NCBI RefSeq assembly: GCF_963678635.1
Contig: NC_087070.1
Location: 23,177,419-23,241,418 of the forward strand
DNA length: 64,000 nt
Direction of reading: 5' to 3'
Source: Symsagittifera roscoffensis
Taxonomy: Eukaryota; Xenacoelomorpha; Acoela; Convolutidae
In this document: in pieces, positions 32,613 to 44,537 of the stretch
How positions within the stretch are numbered: position 1 is the stretch's first letter
Layout of the letters: each line of letters opens with the position of its first letter
The notes under the pieces: generated by a model
Told to the model about the DNA's origin: nothing
Databases searched by the model: none
What the model saw: the letters and a program-made list of their open reading frames with translations, nothing else
Program-made: the position numbers and the translations under genes

Positions 32613-35600
32613 GTAGATATAGAGAGTTTATTATTCAAAATTGGATAAAAATTGTGGTTTATACAACTTTATTTTCTCTGGTCACGTACTACTTTATCAC
32701 TACAATTTCTAATAACCAAATTCCGAAAAAAAGTCTCGTTCTCGAAAAAGCCAGCACAATTGTTCAAGACTTTTGCATGCGACCGTGAGTTGACATGGCA
32801 ATTATACCTTACGAAGGTCACTTTTCTCTCCTAGTTGTTTGAAGACCAGTTTGCCCCCAGTTTTCTACCTTTCACCAGTTTCTACCTTTCTACCTTTCTA
32901 CCTTTCTCCTACAGGTTTCAAGACCAGTTTGCCCCCGTTTTTCTACCTTTCACCAGTTTCTACCTTTCTCCTACAGGTTTGAAGACCAGTTTGCCCAATT
33001 TTTTACGTTTTTGACTCAATTTTTTCATCAAAAATTTTTAACTTTCCAAATAAGAATTTAAATTTTTTTTTGATGGTGTATTTGAGCTTGCCATAGTCGA
33101 CATAGTTGATAAATAGTTGTTTTTGTTAAAATTGGATAAAAATTGTCGTTTTTACTTTTTTTGAGTCAATTAGTACTATATCACTGCAAATAGTAAATTT
33201 CCAAAAAAAAGTTTCGTTCTCTGAAAAATTTGCATTGGGTACCTACAAAAACGGGCATGTTGTTCTGATTTGATGAATTAGTGAAGGTTAGTTAATGACA
33301 TTTTGTCATGGGTTTAATTTTAAGATCATTTTTTCCAATTTCTCGACATTTGCCAGAGAGTCAAATTGTTCTTTTTGCACTTCTCTCAAAATGGATAAAT
33401 TTTAAAGCTTTGGGCATGAAAACAATTTTGAACAGGTTCATAGGGTGTGGCTTATTGATTTAACTTAATTGGAACAACTTCTTTCAATTTTTTGAGAAAA
33501 AAAACCTTTTCCATTTTTTTGACTTCCATTTTTTTGACAAAAAAATCTTCAAAAGTGAAAAAAAACTGAGTTTTGATGGCATATCTGAACTTTTCCATTT
33601 TTTTGACAAAAAATCTTCAAAAGTGAAAAAAAAGTGAATTTTGATGGCATATCTGAACTCTCCACATAGTCGATTTAGTGGGTATATGTTTGTCCAAATT
33701 GAACAAAAATTGTATGTTTTACAATTTTTCAAATTAAATCTTTTAAAGGCTAGAACGAATACTGAGAGTTTTTTTTTTGAAAAATCATTAAAATTTCATA
33801 AATCCTATGCGTGAGATTGTTCTTAGTTTCTGCCGGCGGCCCTGAACTGCTCTTTAGACCATTAACAAAAAATTATAGATTTTCAACCGCAAAACTGAAA
33901 TAAATTTACGGGTTACTTATTGTTAGATGTTTGCTTTAATCCATATGGGATGCTCCCTGAGACCCTTGTGGTGGCATAAAGAGAGCATCCGTAACGACAA
34001 CCAAAAAGAAAAAAATAGATTAAAGCTGTTAGTTTTTCTTACTCTATCATGTGTAGCGCTGATATGTTGGCAGTCTCCTTTCTCTCATAGAAATAATTGT
34101 TTATAGAAAAAAATTTGTCGTGGAAGAACATTAGTTACACAAGTCATGGCCAGAGCCAGATCGAAAATGTGGTCAGTAAAAACAGAAAAAACGGGGCAAA
34201 ATTTTGTTTTATTGGAATTTTCAAGAGAAAATAAATCAATCATTAAACGCACATTACCCCAAACGGATAAAAATGTAGGTAAAAACCTACTCTATCATTT
34301 CTTAATTATCCCAAACTGCTTTCCGTTACTACTCATCCCAATAGAAAACAGTGGTGAAAGGCTAAGTGATCAGATGGGAGGGTCAACGACAGATTTAGGT
34401 CGGGTGGCTTAGGACGGTTATGCACCTCGGGATATGCTCCGAGCTCTTTAACCTCCAGTTTGAAAGACAACTTTTCCTCCTCAGTGTGGTCTGCATGAGT
34501 ATCTCATCAAGGTAGATATAGAGAGTTTATTATTCAAAATTGGATAAAAATTGTGGTTTATACAACTTTATTTTCTCTGGTCACGTACTACTTTATAACT
34601 ACAATTTCTAATAACCAAATTCCGAAAAAAGTGTCGTTCTCGAAAAAGCCAGCACAATTGTTCAAGACTTTTGCATGCGACCGTGAGTTGACATGGCAAT
34701 TATACCTTACGAAGGTCACTTTTCTCTCCTAGTTGTTTGAAGACCAGTTTGCCCCCAGTTTTCTACCTTTCACCAGTTTCTACATTTCTACCTTTCTACC
34801 TTTCTCCTACAGGTTTCAAGACCAGTTTGCCCCCATTTTTCTACCTTTCACCAGTTTCTACTTTTCTCCTACAGGTTTGAAGACCAGTTTGCCCAATTTT
34901 TTACGTTTTTGACTCAATTTTTTCATCAAAAAATTTTAACTTTTCAAATAAGAAATTAAAATTTTTTTTGATGGTATATTTGAGCTTGCCATAGTCGACA
35001 TAGTTGATAATTAGTTGTTTTTGTAAAAATTGGATAAAAATTGTCGTTTTTACTTTTTTTGAGTCAATTAGTACTATATCACTGCAAATAATATTAGTAA
35101 ATTTCCAAAAAAAAGTTTCGTTCTCTGAAAATTTCCATTAGGTACCTACAAAAACGGGCATTTTGTTCTGATTTGATGAATTAGTGAAGGTTAGTTAATG
35201 ACATTTTTTCATGGGTTTAATTTTAAGATCATTTTCTCCAATTTCTCGACATTTGCCAGAGAGTCAAAATGTTCTTTTTGCACTTCTCTCAAAATGGATA
35301 AATTTTAAAGCTTTGGGCATGAAAACAATTTTGAACAGGTTCATAGGGTGTGGCTTATTGATTTAACTTAATTGGAACAACTTCTTTCAATTTTTTGAGA
35401 AAAAAAACCTTTTCCATTTTTTTGACTTCCATTTTTTTGACAAAAAAATCTTCAAAAGTGAAAAAAAAACTGAGTTTTGATGGCATATCTGAACTTTTCC
35501 ATTTTTTTGACAAAAAATCTTCAAAAGTGAAAAAAAAGTGAATTTTGATGGCATATCTGAACTCTCCACATAGTCGATTTAGTGGGTATATGTTTGTCCA

Positions 35601-36330
35601 AATTGAACAAAAATTGTATGTTTTACAATTTTTCAAATTAAATCTTTTAAAGGCTAGAACGAATACTGAGAGTTTTTTTTTTTTTTAAATCATTAAAATT
35701 TCATAAATCCCATGCGTGAGATTGTTCTTAGTTTCTGCCGGCGGCCCTGAACTGCTCTTTAGACCATTAACAAAAAATTATAGATTTTCAACCGCAAAAC
35801 TGAAATAAATTTACGGGTTACTTATTGTTAGATGTTTGCTTTAATCCATATGGGATGCTCCCTGAGACCCTTGTGGTGGCATAAAGAGAGCATCCGTAAC
35901 GACAACCAAAAAGAAAAAAATAGATTAAAGCTGTTAGTTTTTCTTACTCTATCATGTGTAGCGCTGATATGTTGGCAGTCTCCTTTCTCTCATAGAAATA
36001 ATTGTTTAAAGAAAAAAATTTGTCGTGGAAGAACATTAGTTACACAAGTCATGGCCAGAGCCAGATCGAAAATGTGGTCAGTAAAAACAGAAAAAACGGG
36101 GCAAAATTTTGTTTTATTGGAATTTTCAAGAGAAAATAAATCAATCATTAAACGCACATTACCCCAAACGGATAAAAATGTAGGTAAAAACCTACTCTAT
36201 CATTTCTTAATTATCCCAAACTGCTTTCCGTTACTACTCATCCCAATAGAAAACAGTGGTGAAAGGCTAAGTGATCAGATGGGAGGGTCAACGACAGATT
36301 TATGCTCCGAGCTCTTTAACCTCCAGTTTG
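32613..36330. repeat. Tandem duplication, period about 1.9 kb
   Basis: Unit 1 is 32613-34511 and unit 2 starts at 34512. Landmarks repeat at 1899 bases (gtagatatagagag) and 1905 bases (tagatgtttgctttaatcc). The end of unit 1 (34434-34511) is a copy of the pol linker sequence found again at 36302-36380, so the duplication happened after the insertion. Unit 2 lacks 36 bases present at 34397-34432. Confidence 0.85.
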
Positions 36331-36896
36331 AAAGACAACTTTTCCTCCTCAGTGAGGTCTGCATGAGTATCTCATCAAGGCTCTTCTCGACTAATGTCCG
36401 CACCACTTTTTTACTTCCATGTTCTCTGTCTTCCGACTGACTACATCTTCCAACCTATTTTGGTCCTCCTCGTTATCGTGATTTCCTGTTCATTATTTTT
36501 CTCATTCATGTAGTAATTTCTTCAGATCTTGTCCCACCACTGCTCTCCTTTTCTCGATTTCCTCTAGGTCGTGACCTGTTGCCTTCACAGTTTCCCTGAT
36601 CACGTTCGACTGTAGCAAAAATTTTTAAAGCATTCCCGGTTGCCTGCTCAGAATTTTTGTCCCCTGGTGCTCAGCAGGTAATCCAGGGTGATCTTCAATC
36701 AGTTTCTCTGATTACCGAGCCACCTTGTGAGTGGTAGCTCTCCTCATCCATAAACAAAAAAACTAAAATTATCCCTTATTTCTGGCCTTTCAGCTTGCCT
36801 CTGTGTCTTTTGTAAAACTCCGTTTTGTTACTTAAGCTCTTCGCATTCTGGTGTTTGTCTCCGGTCCTGTGCTCAATTGTCATATTGTTTCCTGAG
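36331..36896 (-). pseudogene. Linker after RNase H, copy B
   Basis: Near the insertion the minus strand reads V-V-R-T-L-V-E-K-S-L-D-E-I-L, matching V-V-Q-S-L-V-E-K-I-P-A-E-L-L of copy D. Upstream parts are weaker and broken by stops. Confidence 0.5.
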
Positions 36897-38330
36897 TTAA
36901 CTTTGATCCATTGACTGCGTTTTCAGCCAAAACAGTGCTCTGTTATCAACCCGTAGTTTAAATAGCTCGCTGCCCAGATTTGCTCTAGAGTTCTCTACGA
37001 AGGTGACCAGCGCGAACATCTCCGCCTTGGGCGCCCCATATTTCATCTTTGTGTCGCTCAGGAATTTGCCCCAGTATGCTATTGGTCTCAAGGCGGTCTT
37101 GCCAGTCCATTCTTGCTATTGATGGAGTTAGCGAGAAACCGCGATCACTGAAGCGTCTGTATCTAGGACATACATCCCATTCTCATGTAATTCTCTGAGA
37201 GGACTCCTCTGCTGCGTTGTTCCAAGTAAACTTCTTGCATTTATATATCATGAGTTGCTGCATCGGCATACCTTGTCCGCGTGAACTTGGAGGAATTGTC
37301 AATAAGAGTTCGAGAAGCCAAGAAAGCTCAGCAACTGATGTGCAGTCTTCGGTGATTTCCAAGTCAGTACTGCCTCTACTGCGTCTGTATCTGGTCTGTC
37401 TGATATTATGCTTGTCCACCATCCTCCCGAAATACGTTTTCGAGTCCTTCGAGATTTCGCATTTCGATGGATTGCATTTCAATTCTGCCCCTTTCATACA
37501 TGAAACACTTCGTCCAATCGCTCGATGTGAGACTCGAGGGTTGATGACGCTGTCACCACATCGTCTACGTAACACATTACCAAGTTTCCATACTTCGTTG
37601 TTACTCTTATTAGGGCTTGTGATATCAGTCTCTTGAAAGTGGCTGTCGCATTGCATAGACCGAACGACATTCTCTTCCTTTGGAACAGTCCAAGTTGGCA
37701 AGAAAATCCCGTTTTCTCTCTATCTTGTTTTCTCAGTGGCACCTGCCAAAAAGCCGAACCCAGATCAAGAGTCATGAAAAACTTTGCATCATCAATTTTT
37801 TATAGTCTCTCGTCTATTTTCGGGATGGGATAAGCATCCTTCACCGTGACAAAGTTCAGATATCTAAAGTCACAAAAAGTCTGAGGTGCTCTCCTTTCTT
37901 CTCAGCCATCACTACTCCGCACGCCCACGGTGATTTGGATGGTTCTATCATCTCATACTCTAGTTATGTTTCTATTTATTTCCTGGATGCATCTGATTTG
38001 TGTGGGGTTATGCACATCGCCCCTTCCCTGTGCGGTACCGCTGACTCCTTTAGTTCTATTTCATACTCAACAAAGTTACAACGCCCGATGTCCGCCTTCT
38101 GTTTCGAAAAAACAACCTGATTCCTATCTAGCATCCTTGATGGCTTCGAGCTGTTGGTCCGTTATTTCCCCCCTAAAGGCTCAATTTCTGGTAAAATCGG
38201 TTTTAACCATTTCTCATTCCACTATGGGTCTTTCGGTAAAATTGGAACAGCTCGACAGTCCGTCGTCTGTCTCTGACTTAAGAGAATTATTGACAACCGA
38301 CGAAATTTTTATCTGCTTCAATCTGCTCTA
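36897..38330 (-). pseudogene. Reverse transcriptase and RNase H, copy B
   Basis: 37494-37775 has T-L-D-L-G-S-A-F-W-Q-V-P-L-R-K-Q-D, F-G-L-C-N-A-T-A-T-F and the active-site C-Y-V-D-D. 37183-37701 covers the connection region with frameshifts. 36897-37091 is RNase H with K-Y-G-A-P-K-A-E-M-F and L-R-V-D-N-R-A-L. Here the Tyr before G-A-P and the Asp before N-R-A are present, unlike copy D (stop at 54079, Tyr at 54172). Confidence 0.65.
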
Positions 38331-38571
38331 CAAAATTTGTCCTTGTGATTCGGGCAATGCGTATCACAGTTTCCTCCTTCTCTGGATTGTGATTGGTATA
38401 TCAAGAGTATTCAACAAGACCCAGACGCAGACCCCACCCTTGGTGATCGAGAATGAACTTCCTGAAATAGCAGCACCTTGGCTATTTGGATTTGGTATTA
38501 CAGATACCTGTTTATTATCAGTGAGTTCTCAAGCTTATTATTGCAGCCTCATTGGCTTTCAACCTCACTCT

Positions 38572-39096
38572 CTACTCAAGAAATCCGGAGCTTTGCACTC
38601 CTGTGTAATTGTCAAATTTACCGGCTTTATTACGTACTTCTTTTCCGGATTCGGAATGTTTTATTGGTATCACGCTCAAGACAGCTGAAGTATCTACTAA
38701 ACCCTTTAAAGGCATCTTTTTTCCATGTGCGACCAGTACATGAGCAGACACGTCCGCGACCATGCCCAAATGCATAGCGTCCTCTTCAAGCATCGCGCAT
38801 TGTCCAATTGACCTCATCTTGAGCTCCTCTCGACACACGACGATTTGGACCGTCAGGTCATCATCACAAGTTATCATCGTCTCTGTATAAAAGTTGATTC
38901 CATCTACACTTAGCATGACCTCGTGCAGACCATACGCCTCGGTGTACCTGTTGTATACTCTTATAGATTTTCCACCGCCTCTTGTCACTAATGCTCGGAT
39001 CACTTTTGATGAAATTTGAGGACTAATGGCCCGCAAATAGTCCGTATAAAGAGCTATATTCAGTTTTTGGTCACTTGTTTCGCTCAGGTTCCTCAT
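38572..39096 (-). pseudogene. End of gag-like ORF2 and protease, copy B
   Basis: 174-codon open reading that runs from N-L-S-E-T-S-D-Q-K through Y-N-R-Y-T-E-A-Y-G to G-L-V-D-T-S-A-V-L-S-V-I-P. The active-site triplet is D-T-S instead of D-T-G in copy D. It runs on in one frame where copy D has a frameshift near 51776, which shows that gag and protease were one frame. After S-V-I-P an internal deletion removes much of the rest. Confidence 0.6.
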
Positions 39097-39120
39097 TACT
39101 TTGTTAACACCTACGGTGAT

Positions 39121-40660
39121 TTATGACATTATCCTCGCTCCAATTTTCGTTATCCCGAAAGGTTTCCCAGTCTGCATTTTCAAGATTTTGCAATTGCTCC
39201 CGATCTTCAGAATATCGCTTATCTCAGGTTCGACTCTTGCTGCTGACAATGCTTCATCTCTGTGTTCTTTTTCTATTTCCTGTATCAACTTTTGTTCAAT
39301 TTCCTTCATTGCCAGATCGTTTTTCACTTCATTTAATTGCATCAGCTGCTGCTTTCTGGTAATTTATCTTTCAGCGTTCTAATGCTTTCAGCGTTCTTTT
39401 GGCTTCTACTTCTTTGGTTTCCTTCGCTCCGGTTAACGCTTCCACAGACTTCGTTGACATTTCACCTTTTATTGCTTCCTTGGTTTGCAAGTCACTCTGA
39501 GCCTGTCTATTTCTGATAATTCGCACAGCCGCTAGCGCTAAATTGTGTTTCCGGGTGATTCTGACTCTGTACTGCCTCCCAAAACAGAGGACAGTCCATT
39601 CTGAAGTGACGTTTCTGGCTACAAAAAGCATCTAGCACCAATCTTGATTATCAATCCACTGTAAAATTCATGACTTTTCATACCTTGTTTGTAAGAGGTG
39701 CAACCCGCTACGTGATGATCTGCTGACCAGAACTCGCACGTGACCTGCGTTTGTCGATATCTTCTCTCGGCTTGTACCACGACGACCTTTGCTGCTTGCT
39801 CCCCCTTGAATTATTTGAGATTTCTGGCTCATCTCTTGAGATTTTTGTCTCATCTGTTGGTGCATTGTCTTTCGATAGCGTATAATAGGTCGCCAACATT
39901 GTCCTTAGAGTGTCACTCTTCACTCCGTTGATGAATTTTGAAGCAATGCTAAAGTTCCTCCGATTATGCGACTCTTCTGGGTCACTTCTTCTTCTCTAGC
40001 TCTGTAGATCATCCAGAAATCGATCATTAGATTCGTCATCCCTTTGTCTCTTTTCGTCAAACCTCATCATTGCTCAAGTTTTTTCATGCCACAGCCGGAA
40101 CATTTCAACAGTAGTTCGAAAATGTTGTCCGCACTGTCACGTTCTTCTTCCTTCTTGGCTACCACGCACGTCATTGCCGTGGCCTCCAGATTGCTTAATA
40201 TCGCTCTGCAGGCTTGTCTTTCACCATTCAAGTGGTCTTGCTCTTGACGTAACGTCATCACCTCGACTCATGTGTCTATGCAGCCATCCCAATTATCTTT
40301 AGACTCTTTGGTTTCTTGAAGGTCTCTTCTGTTCGCTCTACTCCGTGTTTCTCGTGGGAAACGCTTCAAGTGAGAAGCATCTTTCAAGAAGCAGCATGGG
40401 ACTCGCGGCGTTGAGTTTGATGTGCTTTGTTTTGTTGCTGACTTTCCTGTTTCCGATTCTATGATATTGTGGATTTGGCGCAATGGAGTGGATTTTTGTT
40501 GCTTACGATTCGATTCCGCAAATTCCACCCCTATTCCAGGTTGTTTCACTGTTTTTTCCGCTACTGATTTATCCTGATTAATAGAATTTCTTAAGATTGC
40601 ATCCAATTTGGACTGTATGGCACAGTAACTCTCTTCTTGGTCTCTGCTCATTGTGTCCAT
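39121..40660 (-). pseudogene. Gag-like ORF2, copy B
   Basis: 40268-40660 starts M-D-T-M-S-R-D-Q and has K-L-D-A-I-L-R-N-S. 40067-40261 has Q-E-Q-D-H-L-N-G-E-R-Q-A-C and C-V-V-A-K-K-E-E-E. 39708-39923 has L-A-T-Y-Y-T-L-S-K-D. 39371-39631 covers the second zinc knuckle region in a shifted frame, and 39121-39342 the E-I-E-Q-K-L helix and K-P-F-G-I-T-K-I-G-A-R-I-M-S. No TAA where copy D has one at 50859. Confidence 0.6.
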
Positions 40661-41133
40661 TCTCGTCTCCAGACTCCAGAGTTTACGGTTTCATACCTTT
40701 TATATTATCTTCCATATGCTTTTTGATGAACTTCTCCCGTTCTTTTTCGTTGTTTCTACTCTTTCAGCCTTTTGCTGTAACTTTTTCCAGTTGCTCTCGC
40801 AATGTTGAAGTAGTTATCAAGGTTTTCATTTTTGTTATATCTGACCTCCCTCTTCAGTTCTTCTAGATCTTCCTCACCGCACTTGAGTCTTTTATGTCTC
40901 TGTTCTAAGTTTCTCATCAAATTCCCCATCTCCACTGGTGGTATCTTTGATTCTGCTGAGGACACAATTGTGTGACTCTCTTTTCCCCACGGTTCTGGTG
41001 CTTTATTACCCTCCTTCACCAGCCTCCGTCGTTATGGCCTAAGCCGTTCCAAAGGTCTTACTTTTGCTTGTCGCAGTTGTGGTGTCCTCTTTATCATTCG
41101 GTCTTATCCGCACCATGGCGGCAAAACTCTCCG
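40661..41133 (-). pseudogene. ORF1 coiled-coil, copy B, cut by the gap
   Basis: 40756-41019 reads L-D-N-Y-F-N-I-A-R-A-T like L-D-N-Y-F-H-L-A-R-A-T of copy D. The last stretch reads R-Y-E-T-V-N and V-W-R-R-E-W-T-Q followed by a stop at the same place as copy D, directly overlapping the ORF2 start M-D-T-M-S. K-S-K-T-F-G-T near 41.07 kb also matches. The N gap removes the start. Confidence 0.6.
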
Positions 41134-41333
41134 NNNNNNNNNNNNNNNNNNNNNNNNNNNNNNNNNNNNNNNNNNNNNNNNNNNNNNNNNNNNNNNNNNN
41201 NNNNNNNNNNNNNNNNNNNNNNNNNNNNNNNNNNNNNNNNNNNNNNNNNNNNNNNNNNNNNNNNNNNNNNNNNNNNNNNNNNNNNNNNNNNNNNNNNNNN
41301 NNNNNNNNNNNNNNNNNNNNNNNNNNNNNNNNN
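41134..41333. other. Assembly gap, 200 N
   Basis: Exactly 200 N, which looks like a fixed-size placeholder, so the true distance may differ. It separates ORF1 of copy B from repeat X. Confidence 0.95.
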
Positions 41334-41903
41334 CTTCCTAGCTACTCATATTCTAAAGTAACAAATCATACCGGTGTCAATTCAAATGTTCAGGACATGA
41401 GAGTAGCTAAATTGTTAGTTCACTATATTCTTTCAACATATGACAGTCTCCAGGCGCCGGGATTCCGACTCCGTTCTCTTCAAGAACTAACGTCGTTATT
41501 TCTTCCACTGCGTGGCACGAGAGGGTACTGATCCTTCCGGCTCTCCCACTAAAGCCTCCTTTGTCCCTTCTGGATTCAATTAGTTGTCTTATTGTGCGTG
41601 ATCGTTACGATAAGAGGCTTCGTTTTTCTTTTTGTTCTCTTCCGACGTCTTGCACTTTTCATTCGGGTTGTTGTGTTTTTTGTCACTTTTCATCCAAAGA
41701 TGGCCGTTTTCTGTATTTCTCAGAAGTAGACTGTCAGCAATAAAAATTTCTAAAATCAAATATTCTAGAATATTCTGGCCCTCCTTTTCTTAATACATGC
41801 TTGTTAAGGCATCTAATGTCATGATCGCCCTGTGACGGTAGGTTCCACTGTGCCAATCTCGGGGGATGGCACATACGTTTTCAGAAAATGAGAAGCTAGG
41901 AGC
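41334..41903 (-). repeat. Repeat X (second copy) with short inverted termini
   Basis: The reverse complement matches 4479-5015. The left end reads ctagctactcatattctaaa (41338-41357). The right end reads ttttcagaaaatgagaagct (about 41878-41897), close to the reverse complement of the left. This suggests a small element with inverted termini of about 22 bases, or the loop of a larger inverted repeat. Confidence 0.5.
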
Positions 41904-42300
41904 TGAGGGAAAGGGTTGATTAATTTCCGATGGATATGATGATTTTTATCTACCGAACAAAAACAATCGTAATAGGATAATAAATAGTAGCCCTGTTTTT
42001 AAGAGTGAACTCGTGATCTGGGGATAATGAGACCCACCCATGAGCTCGTTTTTTTGCATGTAATTAAGTTAATTTGCACGAGCTAGCCGACAGCCTTAAA
42101 AAGTAACAATTTCTTCGACCCGATGTTAATCGACCACACATTGAACTGCCTTTGGTAGAGACGGTTAAGCTAGCCAGTAGAGACGGTTAAGCTAGTAGAG
42201 ACGGTAAGCTGTGTTTAGAAGCTAGCCAGTCATTTGAGGACCTAGCTTTTTTTTCCGGCATGTACTTCGGGCGAATGTTACAGATTGTGAATGGACACAA
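41880..42300 (-). repeat. LINE-tail-like repeat, minus orientation
   Basis: The reverse complement matches the 3' tail of the LINE units (9113-9265): gaactcatg, tatccccaga, accctttcc and ctagcttctcat in the same order. It also matches 5041-5400 directly. Contains a small triplication of agtagagacggttaagct (42155-42212). Confidence 0.5.
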
Positions 42301-42359
42301 TACTCTGCTTAATAAGGGCATTCCAGTTTGAAGTCCAGTAACAATCCTTCTGTTTCAGA

Positions 42360-42480
42360 GCTCGTCTCTTGGGCTGCTTGATATAACGGTAGCTGACTCC
42401 CCAGCCCTTTTTAGACCAGGCGCAGGCTCGGTTTATGACTGGAAATTGGCGGCGTTCGAGGCAGAAGATCGTTAAATTAT
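42360..42480 (+). pseudogene. Fragment of the LINE C-terminal domain
   Basis: Matches LINE units near 8490-8610: ttgggctg, ataacggtag, gactcc, ggctcggtttatgac and gttcgaggcagaagat, with an internal deletion of about 25 bases. Too short to function. Confidence 0.5.
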
Positions 42481-42483
42481 AGA

Positions 42484-42665
42484 GATTTAGTTCATTATAG
42501 ATATATTTTTCAATGGTTTTTTGACTAGGCGATATGACAATTCACTGAAGTAACTTCGGTAAGCAGGATAATTTCTCATTTCTTTTTTGGACTTGTCATG
42601 GGATGTGAAAAATAGGAAAAGTTGTTTTCGTCAGTTGAAATAGGATTCAAAAAATTAAATTCATT
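42484..42665 (+). repeat. Direct repeat upstream of the Penelope-like element
   Basis: About 180 bases starting gatttagttcattatagata and holding ggttttttgactaggcgata. The same sequence recurs at 45508-45690 in the same orientation. It may be the terminal repeat (pseudo-LTR) often seen with Penelope-like elements. Confidence 0.6.
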
Positions 42666-43379
42666 TGGAAAACAGTCCGTGATTATGCGTCCATATATGT
42701 CAAATTTATCACCTGTAACCAACTTGTTGAATTTTTGAGAATTCGTCCAGAAAACGACATTATACTTTATTTTTTGAGGTTCAGGGTACCGGTAAATGGG
42801 GTCTTTTCAAACCAAGCGGTACACAGTGTTCAGACAAAACTTCTAAGAACGGATATTAGAACAAGGCAAGGACAGATGAGGAAAACGTTGAAGTCAAACT
42901 AGAAAGGGCGAGAGGCGCAGTACAAGGGAGTGTAAATGAGAATTTTTGGCCTTCGGTAATGAAATACTTAAGTCTTAGGGGACAAACACAAAGAACAACA
43001 GTCAAAGAGACCCATCAGAGGAAGCTAATGAAACTATCAGAAAGGCAGGACCGACCTCTAGGGAACCAAGGTAAGGGTTGGCTAGGAGCTCATGATGATG
43101 TTGAATTACCAAATTGGGTACAACAGGTGTTGCCATTAGGGCCGAAACATCCCGTCAGGGATAATTTCAATGAGACACTTTCTCACCGATATTGAAATCT
43201 TTCTATCGGATCTCAAAATTTTACAGTCCCCTGGGAGGGCCTTTGTGAGATCGAAGCTGTGGCAAAGCCTATGTTAAAAGGGTAAAACAAACACCATCTG
43301 ACAAAGGCGTTGCGAAGTCCCGAAAGTATCTGAAGATTAATGGATTAGTTGCGGTACCGTATGACAAGGGCGTGGGTTT

Positions 43380-43661
43380 TTGTGTAATGAGGAAGGACAC
43401 CTACGAGAACAAGTTGTCGGATACATTAGATTCAAATCAATTCAGCGAGAAAAAGGAACAATTGATGCGATTGTTTTGAAGACAGAAAGAGACATCAATA
43501 AGAAGTTGTTGACTATGAGGAAAAAAGACGAAATAAGTGAGAATCTCTACACAAGGATGAGGTCTACTGGAAGGCAGCCCGCCAGGCTTTATGGGTTGGC
43601 GATGGTGCATGAAGAAAATACCCCATTAAGACCGGTCCTCTCATTGCCTGGTAGCTCTTAG
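43380..43661 (+). pseudogene. Penelope-like RT, N-terminal fragment
   Basis: T-E-R-D-I-N-K-K-L-L, then S-T-G-R-Q-P-A-R-L-Y-G-L-A-M-V-H and T-P-L-R-P-V-L-S-L-P-G-S-S are the standard RT blocks before motif A in Penelope-like elements. The first 20 or so residues are out of frame with the true protein. Confidence 0.7.
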
Positions 43662-43764
43662 TGTAACTTGAACAAGGTTTTTGAAAAATTTTTTGAGAAA
43701 ATTGAGGGCGCAAACATCGAAACCAACTCACTAGATGCGAGAGAAATCTTAGAGAGCACTAATC

Positions 43765-44208
43765 TTGAGCCCAATGAAAAATTTGATATGTCTAGATGTA
43801 AAGAGTTTGTATACAAAAGTTCCACTGAAAGAAGCAATAGACATAGCTCTGAGAAAACTGTATGAGCAAGATGAACCACCATCAATTGCTAGGAAAACCA
43901 TGAAGAGACTGGTGAACATGGCAGTTATTCAAGTCCATTTCAAGTGCAATGAAACATGGTACGTTCAGAAAGATGGTTTGGCAATGGGGACATCTCTTGC
44001 CGTTATTTTAGCAATTCTTTGGCTGAAGCAGTATGAAACTGCACTATCGAAGGATATTCTCGAAATGTTTTTGCCCGAAAAAGATCTTAACGGAATATGT
44101 CCCGAGTGCAATAAGAAAGTCACCTACAGGTCAAAAGATGTCGAATGTGAATGCTGTTTGAACTGGTATCGCGTAAAATGCAGTTATATATCAGATGCTG
44201 AGTATTGA
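43765..44208 (+). pseudogene. Penelope-like RT palm with inserted PHD-like finger
   Basis: Motif A reads C-L-D-V-K-S-L-Y-T (43789). Motif B reads D-G-L-A-M-G-T-S-L-A (43975). Then, instead of motif C, a finger follows: C-P-E-C (44098), C-E-C-C-L-N-W-Y-R-V-K-C, and after a TGA at 44206, W-Y-C-R-K-C (44230-44247). Motif C (Y-L-D-D) comes only at 44299-44310, in the same frame. The usual His of the finger (N-W-Y-H) is Arg here. Confidence 0.75.
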
Positions 44209-44537
44209 AATATAAGTGAAACCGTCTGGTACTGTAGAAAATGCATCGCAATAAGAGAAAAAAATATTTCACTGCAGCACGCTAAGTTATTTCTCCATTA
44301 CCTTGACGATATAGTGAGAACAGTGAAGGGTGATCCTGAAAAAGTGCTACGGGCTGCAAATTTACAGTTCACAATGAAGACACCAAACACAAACGGGAAA
44401 TTTTCATCTTCGGAATCACAAATTAGTTTTGATAAAAGCAGGAAAGTTAACTGTGGGAGGTAAAAAAAAAACCAACAGATACAGGTACCATACTAAATTT
44501 TAGAAGCTGTGCCCCCTTTCAGTACTGTGATTGAAGT

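Larger units (their letters stand above)
31961..36330. mobile_element. AT-rich insertion in copy B, with tandem duplication
   Basis: Interrupts the pol linker of copy B: flanks at 31.94 and 36.33 kb are adjacent in copy D (54.8-54.9 kb). The sequence is rich in ttttt and aaaaa with internal short repeats. No transposase or RT was recognised, and no terminal inverted repeat is evident. A 60-100 codon reading (M-A-R-A-R-S-K-M-W, 34146-34412 and inside 35832-36440) is preserved in both halves but is unidentified. Confidence 0.6.
26085..41133 (-). mobile_element. Copy B: decayed giant Ty3-like element, minus strand
   Basis: Read from 41133 downwards: ORF1 end, gag-like ORF2, protease, RT, RNase H, linker (interrupted by the 31.96-36.33 kb insertion), integrase, macro-like module, spacer, ORF4, ORF5 up to the second SGNH-like domain. 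It then joins copy C. Many indels, but most modules are recognisable and in the order of copy D. Its 5' end is lost in the N gap. Confidence 0.75.

Noticed and set aside
37930-38688. 252-codon plus-strand ORF with Cys and hydrophobic residues, resembling a secreted or membrane protein
   Set aside because: Antisense to RT and protease of copy B. The minus strand carries recognisable pol motifs.
42150-42212. Short repeats agtagagacggttaagct as a CRISPR-like array
   Set aside because: Three adjoining imperfect units without spacers, in a eukaryotic repeat.
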